Part shown: positions 43,620-56,933 of the stretch, in pieces
Numbering within the stretch: position 1 is the first letter of the stretch
Layout of the letters: the number at the start of each line of letters is the position of its first letter
Origin: Trichoderma breve
Taxonomy: Eukaryota > Ascomycota > Sordariomycetes > Hypocreales > Hypocreaceae
NCBI RefSeq assembly: GCF_028502605.1
Contig: NC_079236.1
Location: 3,038,001 to 3,102,000, forward strand
Direction of reading: 5' to 3'
Length of the DNA: 64,000 nt
Notes under the pieces: generated by a model
Told to the model about the DNA's origin: nothing
Database searches by the model: none
The model's input: only the letters and a program-made list of their open reading frames with translations
Program-made: the position numbers and the translations under genes

Positions 43620-46600
43620 ATGGCGACTCCAACTCCGACTCTGGCTGAGAAGCTGGACAAGATCAAGTCTCCGGGACTTCAGAGTCAGAAGAAGGTGAGC
43701 ATTCTTGTGTATTCAGAGACTGTTGTACGGTTTGCATTGGCTAACTTTTTTGTGTGCGCTAGACCGTCGTTGTCTTGCAGGCGGTCGAATCAACTTTGAA
43801 GGAGCAGAACACAGCTCCCACTTCTACTGGATATTTTGCTGCCCTTCTCGCGCTTCTTCAGCAGGCGGAGAACAATGGAAACGTTAACATCGAATTGGCC
43901 ACCCCGGTGGTCTATCTACTCGACGTAGTCACCCCGTTCGCACCGCAGCCTCTGCTTCGATCCAAGTTTACCCAGATCCTTACGCTGCTCGCGCCGGTTT
44001 TGTTGTCGCAAGATGCGGAGCCAATTCTTCTTAGGACTTCAATTGGCTGCCTAGAATCTCTCCTCCTGGCCCAGGATGCCGCTTCATGGGAACTGTCTGT
44101 TACCCAGATTGGACCGAGGCGTGCCGTTGCCGGACTGCTGAACCTTGCTTTGGATCAGAGGCCCAAGGTGCGAAGACGATCTCAAGATGCGCTCAAGAAA
44201 GTTCTCAAGAACCCCCCACCAAGCCCCTCTACGGACCACCCGGCCGCGGACATGTGCGCCCACACTGCGCTGAAGAACTTGGAGGATCTTGCAGCCCAGG
44301 CTGTCCAGGCACGAAAGGGCAAGAAGGCGCCCAGCACGACACACGATCCGGCATTGATCCACGCACTCCAATTGATCAAGACAGTTGCATCGGCGAGCGG
44401 TGGCTGGCCGAGCACCAAAATCGAATCTCTTTGTGAACTCCTCCTAAACATTGCCAAGACGGGCAACGAGTACATGACCATGGCCGCCTTTGAGATCTTC
44501 GAGTTGATCTTTGAGGGAATGACAGACGAACTCACTTCAGCAAAGTTGCCTCGCCTAATGGAAATCATTTCAGAGCTGCGACCAGCTGCGAACGATACCC
44601 AACTTGTCCCCCCGTGGCTTGCGATCCTTTCCCGAGGCTACGATGTGTCTGCACAGGTTGAAGCTGACGAGACCTTCCAAAACCTTCCCGATCTTTTCAA
44701 CATGGTGGCGCAATTCCTTCAGTCTGATTCCGAAAACATTAGAATCTCGGCCTCCGAGTGTTTGGTCTCATTCATGGCCAACTGCATTCCCCCACAGGTT
44801 ATTCTTGAGCCGTCAATATACGATGAGAAAGTCCTGGATAAAATTGCCAAGGCGGCCGAGTCTCTCCTCAGTGTTCAATACCAAGCCGCTTGGTTGCAGA
44901 CTTTCAATGTCCTAGAGGCTATTTTCACCACTCTGAGATGGAGGGCAAACCCAATTATGCTCAACGTCACACGAACCATCGGAGAGATCCGCGAAAACCC
45001 GTCTTTCCGGAACAAGAAGGAGGCGGACGAGGTCCTGGGCCAGGCTATTCGAGCTATGGGCCCTGAGGCGGTTCTATCTATTCTCCCATTGAACATCATC
45101 AAGCCCGTTAAGGGTCAGAACGGAAGAGCATGGCTGTTCCCGATCCTGCGAGATTACATTAGCAACACAAATCTGGCTCATTTCAAGAGCGAGATGGTGC
45201 CTTTGAGTGAAGTCATGTTCCAAAAGGTCTTGGATCATGGAGAAGCCGAAAGGACTATGGAGATCAAGATCTACGAGACGCTGGTGCAGCAAATCTGGTC
45301 TACTCTGCCGGGTTACTGCGACCTGCCGCTCGACCTGATGGAGTCTTTCGACCAAGCTATGGCTGAAATTTTGGCCAATCTTCTCTACAAACAAGTCGAT
45401 TTGAGACTGGACATCTGCAGAGGTCTGAGGACTTTGATTGAATCCAACCAAGCCATTGCAAATATTGAGGAGGAGGAGGAAGACCTCCTCCTTCAGAGCC
45501 GGGTAACCAAGGACGCCGCTCGCAAAAACTTGGCATATCTGGGCCAGTTTGCTGGTAACATGCTTGCTGTTCTCTTTAACGTGTATACCCAGACTTTGCC
45601 CCAGAGCCGAGGTCCCATTCTGCAGACTGTAAATGCTTTCCTCAGCATCACGCCAAACCAGGAGCTTATGGACACTTTCGACCGTGTCAGCAAGATGCTT
45701 GCAGGGGAACTCCAGAATGCACCGGCCGCCGAGAAGCCCGCTCAAGGACAAAAGTCAAAGGATCACATGCCGTCCACTGCACAGACCCTCATGGATCTTG
45801 TCATTACCATTTCGGCATATCTCCCACGAGAGAGCTTCGCTACATTGTTTGAGATTGCTTCCGTAATTATCAACAAGGAGGAGGAGCCCCAGCTGCAGAA
45901 GAAGGCGTACAAGCTGATACCACGACTGGCCACTTCCGAGCTTGGTAAGGCTGCTCTGCAGGAGCGAAATGCTGAGCTGCAGACCCTGATCCTCTCCAGC
46001 TCAGAGAAGGTCTCTGCTCCGGCTAGACGCGAGAGAATCGCTGCCATTACTGCATTGTTGCCCTTTGTCCCTGACAACTGCCTTCACTTCATCCCGTCTG
46101 TTCTGAGTGAGATTGTCATCTGCTGCAAGGAGAACAACGAAAGAGCCCGTGAAAGCGCATACGACCTCCTGGTTCAGATGGGACACAAGATGGCGGCTGC
46201 TAACGGTGCCGTCATCGACAACAGCAAAGTGCCTCACATGCCAAGCGATGCTCCCGCTGCCACTGCCAATATCGAAGAGTTCTTCACCATGGTGAGCGCT
46301 GGTCTGGCCGGAAGCACCCCTCACATGATTTCTGCGTCAGTCACCGCCATCAGCCGTCTCCTCTACGAGTTCCGATCATCTCTGAGCGACCAGACTCTGT
46401 CTGACCTGGTGCAAACAATGGATCTCTTCTTGACTTCAAATAACCGAGAAATCGTCAAGAGCTGCCTTGGCTTCGTCAAGGTCTGTGTCATCAGCCTGCC
46501 AGTTGAGCTGATGATGCCACGACTGGACACACTCGTTCCAAACCTGATTATCTGGAGCAACGAACACAAGGGCCACTTCAAGGCCAAGGTAAAGCACATC

Positions 46601-47458
46601 TTGGAACGCATGGTCCGCCGCTTCGGCTTCGACGCCATCAACAAGAGCTGCCCCGAGTCCGACAGGAAGTTGCTTGCCAACATTCGCAAGACCAAGGAGA
46701 GAGCAAAGAGAAAGAAGGATGCTGCCAAGGGTGCCCACGACGACGACGCTAGTGAAGACGACGAAGAGGACGACGGCAAGCGACAGTATGAGAACGAATA
46801 CGACCGCGCTCTGTATAGCAGCGACTCGGACGAATCTGAGGGATCAGACGACGAGGGCGCACAGAGACCCAAGAAGAAGGCCCAGAAGGGCGGCAAGACA
46901 TATATTGTCGAAGATGACGACGAGCCCCTCGACCTTCTCGACAAGAAGGCCCTCGCCAGAATATCATCCACCAAGCCCGTCAAGCTCCGCAAGCCCCAAA
47001 AGACAAAAGCCAAGACCGATCTCGACGGCAAGCTCATCCTCGGCAAGGACAGCGATGACGAGGGCGCCATGGACGTCGACCAGGCCGGCGGCGCCGAGAA
47101 CTCGGGCGTGGGCGCCTACGTCGCCGCCATCAAGGGCCGCGATGCTGCCAAGCGCGGTCGCGGCGGTAGGCTCAAGTTCTCCAACAAGCGCTCCAAGGAC
47201 GGCGACGACGGCGACGAGATGGACGAGGACGACGCCGTGGCCGTCAAGAACAGCATCAGCCCCGGCCGCGATCGCGGCGGCAGGGGCCGTGGAAGAGGCG
47301 GCCCGATGCATGGAGGCCGAGGAGGCCGCGGCGGCTCTTTCGGTGGTCCAAGAAGCGGAAAGGGCGGTATTGCTGCTGGCCGGAGAGGTCTGGGCACCGA
47401 GAAGAGACACGGCCCGGGATCGGGAGTGGGCAAGGGGCGGGGAAGAGGCCGGAACTAA
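43620..47458 (+). CDS. RRP12: Ribosomal RNA processing protein Rrp12
   Basis: Two exons, 43620-43694 and 43763-47458 (68-base intron), give 1256 residues. Rrp12 is a HEAT-repeat karyopherin-like protein that accompanies pre-40S and pre-60S particles and is needed for their maturation and nuclear export. The N-terminal about 1000 residues are helical repeats, including the NUC173 domain in the middle region (around TLRWRANPIMLNVTRTIGEI and KPVKGQNGRAWLFPILRDYI). The C-terminal about 200 residues are low complexity: acidic patches (DDDASEDDEEDDGK), Lys-rich stretches, then RGG repeats (GGRGRGRGGPMHGGRGGRGG) ending GKGRGRGRN. RGG tails are expected to bind RNA and be arginine-methylated. Several open frames on other strands over the RGG region are composition shadows. 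Confidence 0.92.
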
Positions 47459-48229
47459 AGGGGGGTTCTTAAGAGGAGAGCGTTCTTGCATGAAAGAAAT
47501 GACGGCATGATTGGGTGAAAATAGCCTTTGTATGCATCTTATGGATACCCACGGGTAATAAAAAGAAGAGAGCTGCTGGACTCACTTTACATGTGAGCGA
47601 AATGTGGGTTGCGTGGTTAACTATTAGTTTTTTGTTGTTCTCGAAATAAATACATATTTACTTGTTCTACCATCTGCTCATGATGTTCGTTATATATCAT
47701 AATAAGCTGTGACAAAAGAGGCACAATCACAATCGACATGTTCAATTCTAAAGCACAAAAAAACTCAGCACTCGGCTCGCCTTCAATTTCACCCCCTTTC
47801 TAACATAGATGCATCATGTACTCGCACATGTCTTTCCATCATTGATGCTCTTCTCCAAATCATGCTCAACAAAAACAAACAAACAAGCAAATAGCCGCCA
47901 ATGCCTCCCTCCCTCTGGGTATCTAATAGTGGTGCTTCCACGTGGCCGGGTCCGGCAAAAGGAGAGCGTTGGGGGGTATATAAACATGAGTCCAACCAAG
48001 CAAAATTCCTCCACTCCATGCTTTTTGCCGTGCCATGCCATTTTTGAAAGACAAACAAACAAACAAACAGACAGACAAACAAAACCGTATATGCTTCTAA
48101 CTCTCGATGTGCTCATCATAATCATCATCATTGGATGCTGCGCAATGCCTGGGCTTGAAACTCGAGGCAGAAAAGATAAAGGAACAAGGGGCGAGCTGAC
48201 ATTGAAACCCGGGGGCTAGGAATGTCACA
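47459..48229. other. Spacer between convergent RRP12 and DUF2293 genes
   Basis: 771 bases with (AAAC)n-like stretches at about 47872-47887 and 48052-48081 (AAACAAACAAACAAAC, then AGACAGAC). No supportable gene; the opposite-strand frames read through these repeats (VCLFVCLF). Presumed to hold both 3' ends. Confidence 0.5.
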
Positions 48230-51001
48230 TCAGTCGATAACAATTATGTTTGATGTTGGCTGACCCAGGCCCGGATGCTCTCGTCTAGTGTCATACCGTT
48301 CATCTACCCCAGAGGGTCGCGTGGGGAGGGGATGATAAACGGGTTCGGGATGAGGTCGTGGGGCCTGTCTGTCACCATATTGTCGTCTGCAACACATGAG
48401 TATCAAATCAACACAAATTTGAGGCGTATATGGAACAAGAGTGCCTGTAACTTACATGACCCAATAGCCCTCAGGAGGTGGTGCAGCATACTCTCCACTA
48501 GGCACTTGCCGGGTTTGTACTCTGTAGTCCGGCTCTTTGGTCAGTGGTTCAAGCCTCGGTGCACCGTAATAGTCGCGAGGGGGGTAAGGGTGAGTATGGG
48601 GTGCAGGAGGCGCATGTGGGGCACGGGAGCGAGAATCAAATAGAGGATTGACTTCGATTTCTGCAACACCCCGGCGTTCGGCTCTATGCCTCGAATCTTC
48701 TTCCCATTGAAAAATCGTGTGAGGCCTGACAGTGGTTTGGATCTCAACCTCGGCCGGTGGCTGAGCAGGGCGAGTAGGTCGTAGTTGAATTCGCGCGCTG
48801 CCCTCAGGCCGAGGGTTGACCCTTTCATAGTACCCGCCCCGATCCTCCATAAGGATAGGATTTGAACGCTCTCCTGGGCGGGTTGCGTTTAGGACGATTC
48901 TCCTCGTCTCCGGAAGCCTGGGAGGAGCTGACACTGGGTTGCCTGATACCGGATGAGGAAAAGAAGATGCTGCCTGTGCTCCATATGCAGTGGGATGCGG
49001 ATATGTCTGGCCACGGAAGTCATGCGAGTGGTTGGATTCTCTACTGGAAATGGCATTGAAATCCATGGCATTTTGCGGTCCATTATAAATTACCTGCGTC
49101 GCTGGGGGGCGGTCCCATGATTGGATTCCTTCTCCTGGATTTGAAACAAGCCTAGGGGGATGCTGAAAGCCGGCCAGTGGTGTGACCGGTGTTGCATAAG
49201 AACTTACCGAGACCTGGCTCCTGGGAGGTAGGGTGCGTATGTATGTGGACTGAGCGGCTGGGGATGCCGGCTCAATAGAGCGCACCAACATGTCTGGGAA
49301 ATGACTGGAAGCCGAAGGAGCCAGCTCGCGAGATGACGTGCTAGTCGAGTACGGCACAGCGGACATTACCTTTTCATGAGAGGGCCGAGCATCCATAGGC
49401 GGACCACGGTAGGGTGACGAAGTCAAAGAAGATGGTACCTCATATATGGGCCGTTGTATCCCGCGGCTATTCAAACTTGGGGAAGTTCCAGAGGGAAGAA
49501 CCACTGGACTTAAGTTGTCATATGGCCGGACATGGACGTCATAAGAAGGCCCAATAGACCTGGAAGGCTGATATGAGGCAGCATGGCTGATGGCAGTATC
49601 CAGAGAGGGCGGCCCAGCCACTGGTGTTTCCACTCGATTACGTCTGATGGCTTCTTCCCAGGCGCGGTATCTTCTGAACCCACGCTGAGCTCTCCTGTCA
49701 ACTCTGCGACCACGATCAGTGTATCCCAACGCTACCACGTTTGGAGCAGGAGGAGAAAACACCTGGATCGCTTCTCGAACGGAGGACCTAGGAGGGGAGC
49801 GATCTGGCTGATATATATGACGGACAGGTTGTGCTGACCGATACACAGGCATGGGTGTGAGCCTGGCTTGATCAGCATCCTCATCCGACGTATAATCGGT
49901 CGAGTCATCGTCATCTTCATCTTCATCATCATCGTCGTCATCCTCGGAATCAGAGATGACAACGACCTCACGCAAGATCTCGTCCAGTTGGTCACGACCG
50001 GTTTCCTCATCTCCCCGCCACTTAACGAGGATGTCCAGACACAGAGATTCTACAGTTCGTCGCGCGTTCTGCCAAGTTGTTTCCCTCAACAGTGCATCAT
50101 ACCGCGTATGAGTGTGCCTTATGTGGGCAAGGACTGCCAGCTGGACCCTGCGAGAAAGTGGAATGTCTTCTGAGAAGCCGACAGGATGCTCAGATCGATT
50201 AGTTGATCCCTAAGGAAGATATTATTGTTCGCCATTGGTCTTTTTGTGCGATGGGGAAAGACGGGAAGAGAAAGGAGAAAATACAAACCCGAGTGAAGGA
50301 ATGCTCAATAATCATCTGACGGTCAGTATTGGGAATCCGTGGAAACAGGTCCCTAATGGCGGCATCAACTTGAGCATGATAGGCGCTCTGGGATTCGGGA
50401 ATAGGCTCAGGGCCGGCGCCTGTTACTGCGCCGACAAGGTGAGGCATGTCATCGATGCTTGCCTTGGCTTCCTCAACAATGACTTGCCTGATATGATGGC
50501 CAATTCGATGCACTTGGTTGGCAAGGCTGCTTTCATCAAGACCTTTTGCATTCTGAGAAGCTAAATGTTAGATAATAATGTTGCATCACACGTACGACAG
50601 GAGGAAACACACGGAAACAATAAATATCATGGCATCTTTTTCGCGGGATATTTCTTTGCAGGCTGCGGTAAGCTGGGGGTTGCCGATGGGGACAAATTCA
50701 AACCCTGGTGGCGGGGTCTTTTCCGTCGTGATCTGTGATTGTGAGTATATTTCCACCACTCGACAGGCATACGGGGAGCGCTTATGCTTTGTACCTGATA
50801 CTCGAGCTTCTTCTTCTTCTCCTTATTCTCAACCAACTCGAAGTATGAGTGATGCTTTGACTTTGGCAGCGACGGTTTTGCCACAAAGTTTTCATGTCGA
50901 GGCGAGTAGGGGTTGCGGTACTGCGATCTTTGAGTTCTCTTGTGCCGCTCTTTGGGCCCGGCAGCGGCTCCTGGGACCAAGCCTCGTCGTGCTCTTCCCA
51001 T
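48230..51001 (-). CDS. DUF2293 domain protein
   Basis: Five exons, 51001-50795, 50732-50613, 50552-50289, 50209-48456 and 48386-48230, give 833 residues. DUF2293 is a fungal domain of unknown function. It is visible from about residue 115 to 260: NQVHRIGHHIRQVIVEEAK, AIRDLFPRIPNTDRQMIIEH, VQLAVLAHIRHTHTRYDALL and TVESLCLDILVKW. The N-terminus is basic (MGRARRGLVPG, KERHKRTQRSQYRN), suggesting nuclear location. After the domain comes a long acidic run (SEDDDDDDEDEDDDDS) and then about 500 residues rich in Pro, Ser and Arg with no fold. Splicing is supported by good donors and by domain continuity. The last junction (TGGGTCAT|GTAAGT) extends the protein by about 50 residues beyond a TAA that immediately follows the donor site; that ending is less certain. 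Confidence 0.8.
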
Positions 51002-54000
51002 GTTGAGTTTCAGTGGCTATCATACAATATCATAACGTGGTGTCTTCCAGGAACGGAGGCAGTGTTAGCATAGCAAAGAGGCACAGTTCACCGGCTTAGC
51101 ACGCGCCCAAGGTTGCATCAATGAGCTGCTGAGATCTTGCATCAACCCTCGCTCAGCTGGGCGGTTACAGCACCAAGAGGAGTCGCCTGGCTCAGAGGAA
51201 CGCAGCACGAGCAGCAAACAAATCAAAATGGTAAAACAGTTGCGTGGGTCCGGAGCGACTGAACAAAGGGAGCCTTGACGCCCGTTATCGTCGCTTCGAG
51301 TTGCAGGCCGACAGCTCCCGATACCAGCGGACGGCGAGATGAGCCGTGGCAACACAGAAACAGCCGCTTTCAGAGGCTCTGCCTGAAGCTGGTTGGGCTT
51401 TGACTGATCAGGTGCTGAAGCCAGATGCGTGACCATCTGGCAGTTTTGACGCGAGATTCTCTCATGATGTTGGGCAGCTTGATGCTTTTTATTACATAAT
51501 CACGTGGGAGCTGGGAGAATATTGTTCCCTTTCCGATAGGTGTTCGCATGTGATGTGCACATGTCATGTCCTGTCAGGAACACAGAAAGCAAGGAGCAAG
51601 AAGCAGTACCAAGGGCCAAGACTGGTGATTTTATTGCTCCATTGCTTGGCAATCTGTTATGTCAATTCGATTCTATGGAATACACCACATCCACCCGGAG
51701 ACAAGAGACGGATGGCGGAGATACGTTAAACCGCCGTGATGCATTCCATGTCCGGTCTCCGTCTATCCATTTCCTAAATAGGATAGCGATTCAAGCACCC
51801 ACATCTTGACAACGGCGGATGTGGAATTATGTCAGAGACTAGAGATTGACCGATGATCCGCGCGCCATTCGGGTTTGGCACAGCCACGAAACAGCCAGAC
51901 AAATAATGATTGGATACTCTGGACGAATTGGATCAATACTGAACTTACTACAGACGAAAGATGAAAGCTTCCAAACGTCAAGATCCTTTTGGCGAGGCGT
52001 CCAAGCAGTGCTGGGTGGCAAGTGGGTATCAAGACTCGACCAGAAATGGACGAACTTGCTGTCAGTTGAGATCAACACCATTCCGGGGCTGCTGGTGGAA
52101 CCATTCAATATTCCAGAAAGACGAACTGAATCGCAAAAAAGGTACATGTCGCATAGTCAAAAATAGAAACATCACACGTGTTGTGTTGCATAGCCTTGGG
52201 AGCTTTAGACAGTTTCAGCAGGGCTGGTGGGCATTGTGATTGAAACAAGGCGAGAAAGGCAAGTGGCCAGGCATTTCCTCAAATTCGACCAATGCTTCTC
52301 GAAAACTTGTCGCCTTCATACGAGATTACTCCGCCCAGTGAGGATTCCAGGAGCAGCTTCACTGCCGACTCAGCCGCTGCCCGGCGATACTGTGTTCTGC
52401 GCACTGGCAAGGCGGCAAAGTAATCACAAAGGCCAAGAAAAGGAGGATTCAGACGGTGGGCAGGATAACAACTACCAGTACGAGTACGGAGTAGTGAATG
52501 GTGCTTGGTTCGGCTTAGATGCTGCTGTTACGTTGGCAAGGACCTAAGCCACAGCAATCCTGAAGCTGAGCGGTGGGAGAAATTGCATTGACTCGGACCT
52601 GGCCTTGGCGGTAGATGCGAGTATGTACTTGGTACTCGTACATGCCGTTTTGAGAGTGATGAGATGTTGCCATCGAATTAGTGACCTTGGAACTGAAGAC
52701 ATGGATGGATTCAGCAATCTCACGACAAAGGAAAGCACGGCGTCAAGGAGTGTTGGGTAGATCAATGTTTCGCAACCACGGCCATGCAATGGCCACCTTG
52801 ACCTTTGGCTCGCTGTCAACAAACCTACGGGCAATGCTCGACAGGAGTTCGGGTCCGCAAGGATGGAATACGCTTGTTGTGAGCCAATCAAGACAAACAG
52901 CGATACGCCTGGCAAGGGCTTGATTGAGCCAACGAGATTCTCTTGTGAAACACTGCCACCGCCAATCTCCATCTGGGCAGCTTGCAAGCGAGAGCGAGAG
53001 CAGCATCACGTGATGAGAAAGCAGGGTGACTCAGCAGCTCGGAGACCGAGGAGTCCATCCATCAGGATTGAAGCTCTGATGCTTTGGAGAAGATGGAATG
53101 GTGTGCACAGCCACCACTTGTGGGGAGACGGTCTCGCGAGCAATTGGAGGGACTTAGATGGTACATGAACTAGTGGGAAAGTTACGTGGGCATCTTGAGG
53201 CAAATGGGAGTACCGGTGAAGTAGCGCCTCTAGAGGAATGATTACGAACCGTCGGGCTGTTGAGCAACCCGAAGGAGCGGAACGAATCTTGTTTGCTGAT
53301 GATCAGGTCCTAAAAGCCAAACTATCGACGCCCAGTCCAAAGCGAAGGCGAGCGAACGGGCTCAAGTGCCTTTTTGTTGTTTTGAGCCAACGGAGCCGGA
53401 GCCGGAGCAATCAATAGTTGGCCGTAGTAGAAGCTATCCGGCAGCAATCAGCACCAGCTGTATATTGGCCACATCCGTGGTGGCATCGATTCGCTTGGGC
53501 TTATCTTGTATATCTCTTGATAGTACAGTAGCATCCATCACCATGCCCATGTCGTCGATGCTGTGCTGTGCTGTACAGTAGATAGTCGCTGGGAACTGGT
53601 TGGACTCGCGGCCTGCGTCGTCGGTTTGGTCGTCAGCCCTGCGAATCTCCGAGCCTGTGTGCTGGCCTTTCGGTTGGCGCACCCGGACGGAGCTTGCTTG
53701 AGGATTTAACGAGAGCCAGCAGAGCCAGCAGAGCGGCTGTGAGTGGACACTCGGCCAGGCAGGCGTCGTCATCCCTCAGGCAATGGACAAGCAAAACGCA
53801 GAGGCTGCAAAAGATCCATCCCGCACTTGAGCCAAAGAGGCCAAAGGCTGCGCCTAGTGGTTGCGCCTTAGTGGACGCTCACTGCATTAAATGCCCAGGG
53901 AAAAAAGGCTTACGCGTCCACTGCCCCGTTTGTGCGTGCACCCCCGCCGCACCCCTGCAACCTCTGCCAGACGCCAAGGGGCCTCCGCGCAGCCCCTAGA

Positions 54001-54332
54001 GCGCACCTTTTCCCAGTAATCCAGGTGCCTGCTCAGGTGCTTAGCGGTCCTGTAGTGCCAGTAGTGGCCACGGCCCCCCGTTTGGCTTCAGGCCCAGCCG
54101 CTAACAGTCCGTCAACCATAATATCGCCGCTCCCCCAAAACCGGTCGTCGTCACCTTTATCCTGCACTCAAACCTGTATTCATCAATACATCCTTAATTC
54201 TAAGGTTTTTATTATCCTGCGACTTTGTGAACCATCAAACACAAAGCCGTTCATTGCATCTGGATTATCGTGACGCATCAGACCGACTCGAATCAATCCA
54301 CGACCTCGCCTTTCGCCGGCAGATCCGCCATC
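51002..54332. other. 3.3-kb spacer upstream of the bZIP gene
   Basis: No gene is supportable; the largest open frames (51846-52166 plus, 52544-52987 minus) have no recognisable features. It holds E-boxes CACGTG at 51501-51506 and 52175-52180, and a 12-base perfect palindrome CATCACGTGATG at 53004-53015. An MluI box ACGCGT lies at 53912-53917. The last 330 bases before the bZIP start contain no ATG, consistent with an unobstructed leader. A long upstream region is usual for regulated transcription-factor genes. Confidence 0.5.
53004..53015. promoter_or_regulatory. Palindromic E-box CATCACGTGATG
   Basis: A perfect 12-base palindrome with core CACGTG, about 1.3 kb upstream of the bZIP start and 2 kb upstream of the divergent DUF2293 start. 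TCACGTGA is the preferred site of several fungal bHLH factors. Assignment as a binding site is inference. Confidence 0.4.
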
Positions 54333-56073
54333 ATGACGGACAACAATAACGTCGACTTGGACGCGCTGCTCGATCTATCAGAGTACGATGCCATCCCCAG
54401 CTATGGCTCGCCGTCCATGTCTCCTTCGTCTTCATCAAAGCCAATCTTCGCCAGCCCCGTCAGCGCCGCCGTGACGACGCCCAGCATGATGACGACGCCC
54501 AGCCTGAGCGGCCCGAGTCACAACTATGACATGTACCGCCAGCAGACTGGCTTTGTGCCCGGAGCCATCGCCAACACAATGGCCGTCAACGAGTCGAGCA
54601 ACGCGGGCTACCAGGATTTCGGAAGCCTCGACTTCCTGACCAGCTTCACTCCCGAGAACGAAGTGTTCGACTTCAACACCTCGCCCTCGCAGACCACCAT
54701 TGGACCGACCGAGGCCATGGACTTTGAGTCGCCCGCCGATTCCCAGCTCTTCTCGACCATCAACCCCAGCAGCATCGAGCAGGAGAACATCGTTTCGCCT
54801 GTCCCTACAAACCACTCAGGCAGCGTCGGCCGTCTGTGGCCTGGTGCGCACTCTCAGGCTGCCATGGCCAAGGCTCATGCCCAACAGAGGCAGCAGCAGC
54901 ACATTATGCAGCAGCAACAGGCTCAGCGCCAGCCCGCTCAGTCAAAGCCTCGTGGCAAGCTGTCGCCTCACAACGACCCCATTGTCGAGCAGAAGATCAC
55001 TCAGCTTCTCAACTCGATGCGGGCTAAGCCTGCTCCTCCGCCATCCGATAGCCCGACTCCCACCACCAACCTGAGCAGGTCTAAGAAGGATGAGGAGGAA
55101 ATGGATGAGGACGAACGCCTTTTGGCCAGTGAGGAGGGCAAGAAGCTCAGCAGCAAAGAGCGGAGACAGCTACGCAACAAGGTCTCCGCCCGCGCATTCC
55201 GATCAAGAAGAAAGGGTAAGATATTACATGAATATCATCACAAAACATTTTCACTAACCAGTCACAGAGTACATCACCCAGCTCGAGTCTGAGGTCTCTG
55301 GTAAAGTCACCGAGAACAATGATCTGCGTGCTCAGAACCGCGCTCTTGTCGAGGAGAACAAGCGCCTGTCTGCTCTCACCCGCATGCTCCTCTCTTCTCC
55401 CTCATTCTCCAACTTCTTGGACCACCTCAGCTCAAACCCCTCTGTTGCTGCCCAGCCCCAGGTTAAGCCTGAGCCTCAGCAGTCGCCAGAGCAGCGATCC
55501 GTCAAGGATGTGAACCCATATGGCGCTCAGCCCTCTCAGCAGCAGATTGGCATGGCTATGATCCCAGAGCAGAGCATGGACTACTCCATGTTTAACCTCG
55601 ACGGCTTCAACTTCCAACCCCAGGTTTTCGTTGTGGAGACTTCTGAGGTGCCTTCTCCTATCGAGTCTAGCATCCTTTCTGGCAAGACATCCAGCTTCGT
55701 CGAGCAGACTTTCCAGTCTGATGACGAGAAGGTTGAGGTGCCTGTCATCAAGCGACCCATCGAGCAAGCTCCCGTTGTCCAGACCGAGGCTGCACCAGTC
55801 GATGAGGAGTTTGAGGCAGACCCCGAGTTCGCCCTCTTCCACGCCGAGCCTACATCGTCCCGCCCTGAGTCCCAAGCCCTTGACACTGACAGCCTTACAC
55901 ACGTCGACATCTTTGGTGGTATTGAGCCCGAGAAGATGCTTTCCCGAATCGAGCTTGTCGATGCCACCGAAGAGGAAGTCAGTGCCGCATTTGCCATGGC
56001 CCGAGTACAAAGTATAAGTGCCAGCATAGAGTCTCTAGTCTCAAGGCTAGAGATCTTGACTATGGATCTTTAA
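54333..56073 (+). CDS. bZIP transcription factor
   Basis: Two exons, 54333-55215 and 55268-56073 (52-base intron inside the basic region/zipper boundary), give 562 residues. The basic region is at 274-298 (SKERRQLRNKVSARAFRSRR then KEY), with the invariant Asn282 and Arg290 at N-x7-R spacing, followed by a zipper (ITQLESEVSGKVTENNDLRA and on) at about 299-335. The first 190 residues are acidic and Ser/Pro/Gln-rich with FGSLDFLTSF, a likely activation region; a poly-Gln patch precedes the basic region. After the zipper come a Pro/Gln stretch and an acidic C-terminus (FEADPEFALFHAEP). The intron splits Glu295. I recognise the family but not with certainty the ortholog; similar basic regions occur in the MeaB/IDI-4 group. 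The ATG at 54333 is the first in frame. Confidence 0.87.
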
Positions 56074-56933
56074 AGTCTAAAAAAAGAAATACTTTTTGCA
56101 CGAACCATTCTTAATTAGCGGCTTGTTTCTATCTACCTATTCCAGGGCTCATATGTACACAAACTGGGACAAGGCAACGGCGACGGAGTTTTTATCTTTT
56201 TCTTTTGGGAATCAATTGGGACACACAATGGGACGGGTCACAAATATCGACGGCTAGCTTTACTCGCTTCTTTTTTTCAATTTTCTTTTGTCAACATTTT
56301 AGCTAGGGGTGCGACATAATCTGTCCCCGACTTCACTCACGAGCTGGCCGGATAGGGTTGGCGGCCTTACTTTTCATGTTTGGATTTGTATAGATAGACG
56401 AGAGGCAAAGGTTCACTCGGCTAGAGGCGGAGTGGATATGAAATGCCAAAAAAAATATTTCATGATGTACTTTGAATTCCTGACCATTTAAGACGTGACT
56501 TGTATGTGTGTGAGGTTTTGTAATTGTATATGTGTAGAGCTAACATGGGCTGTGGGACTGATATCCTATGTCCTGCAATGATTCTGGACGGCAACCTATC
56601 CGCAGAGAACACTGAGAGTGTTGACGAGAGCGAGAGTACAGGGGAATTGTCATCTGATCTGGTGATGTGTGAAAGCTGTAGTCTTAGTTGAGGGTGGATA
56701 GTCATTCATTTACAACACGTTACACTAGTTACAATTCATGATTAAATATCCTGGCAAAGAGGATGTATCATATATATGGCCGCAGAGACTCATTCTCGGT
56801 AGTGAATATAGTGTGGAATTATCGAGTGTATTAGTTAGATGGTGTTTATACAAGGGCATACACACTCCTAGCCCACGTCCATCACAGATTCAACCCCCCT
56901 TCATAATGACCAGTCAAGTTCATCTCCTCCCCC
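56074..56933. other. Spacer between convergent bZIP and HET genes
   Basis: 860 bases, AT-rich, with T- and A-runs, probably 3' untranslated regions of both genes. No credible ORF or RNA gene is seen. Confidence 0.5.

Noticed and set aside
46674..47510. 278-codon open frame overlapping the RRP12 tail
   Set aside because: A frame-shifted reading of acidic and RGG codons; the RRP12 frame is continuous with its conserved domain.
48250..48312. Small frame MNGMTLDESIRAWVSQHQT after a TAG acceptor on the minus strand
   Set aside because: It looks protein-like but joining it to the DUF2293 exon end is out of phase and gives an immediate stop. Kept only as an alternative ending to test.
51839..52166. 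Overlapping open frames of about 100 codons on both strands
   Set aside because: Neither shows a recognisable motif or intron signals; both are likely chance in a 3.3-kb spacer.
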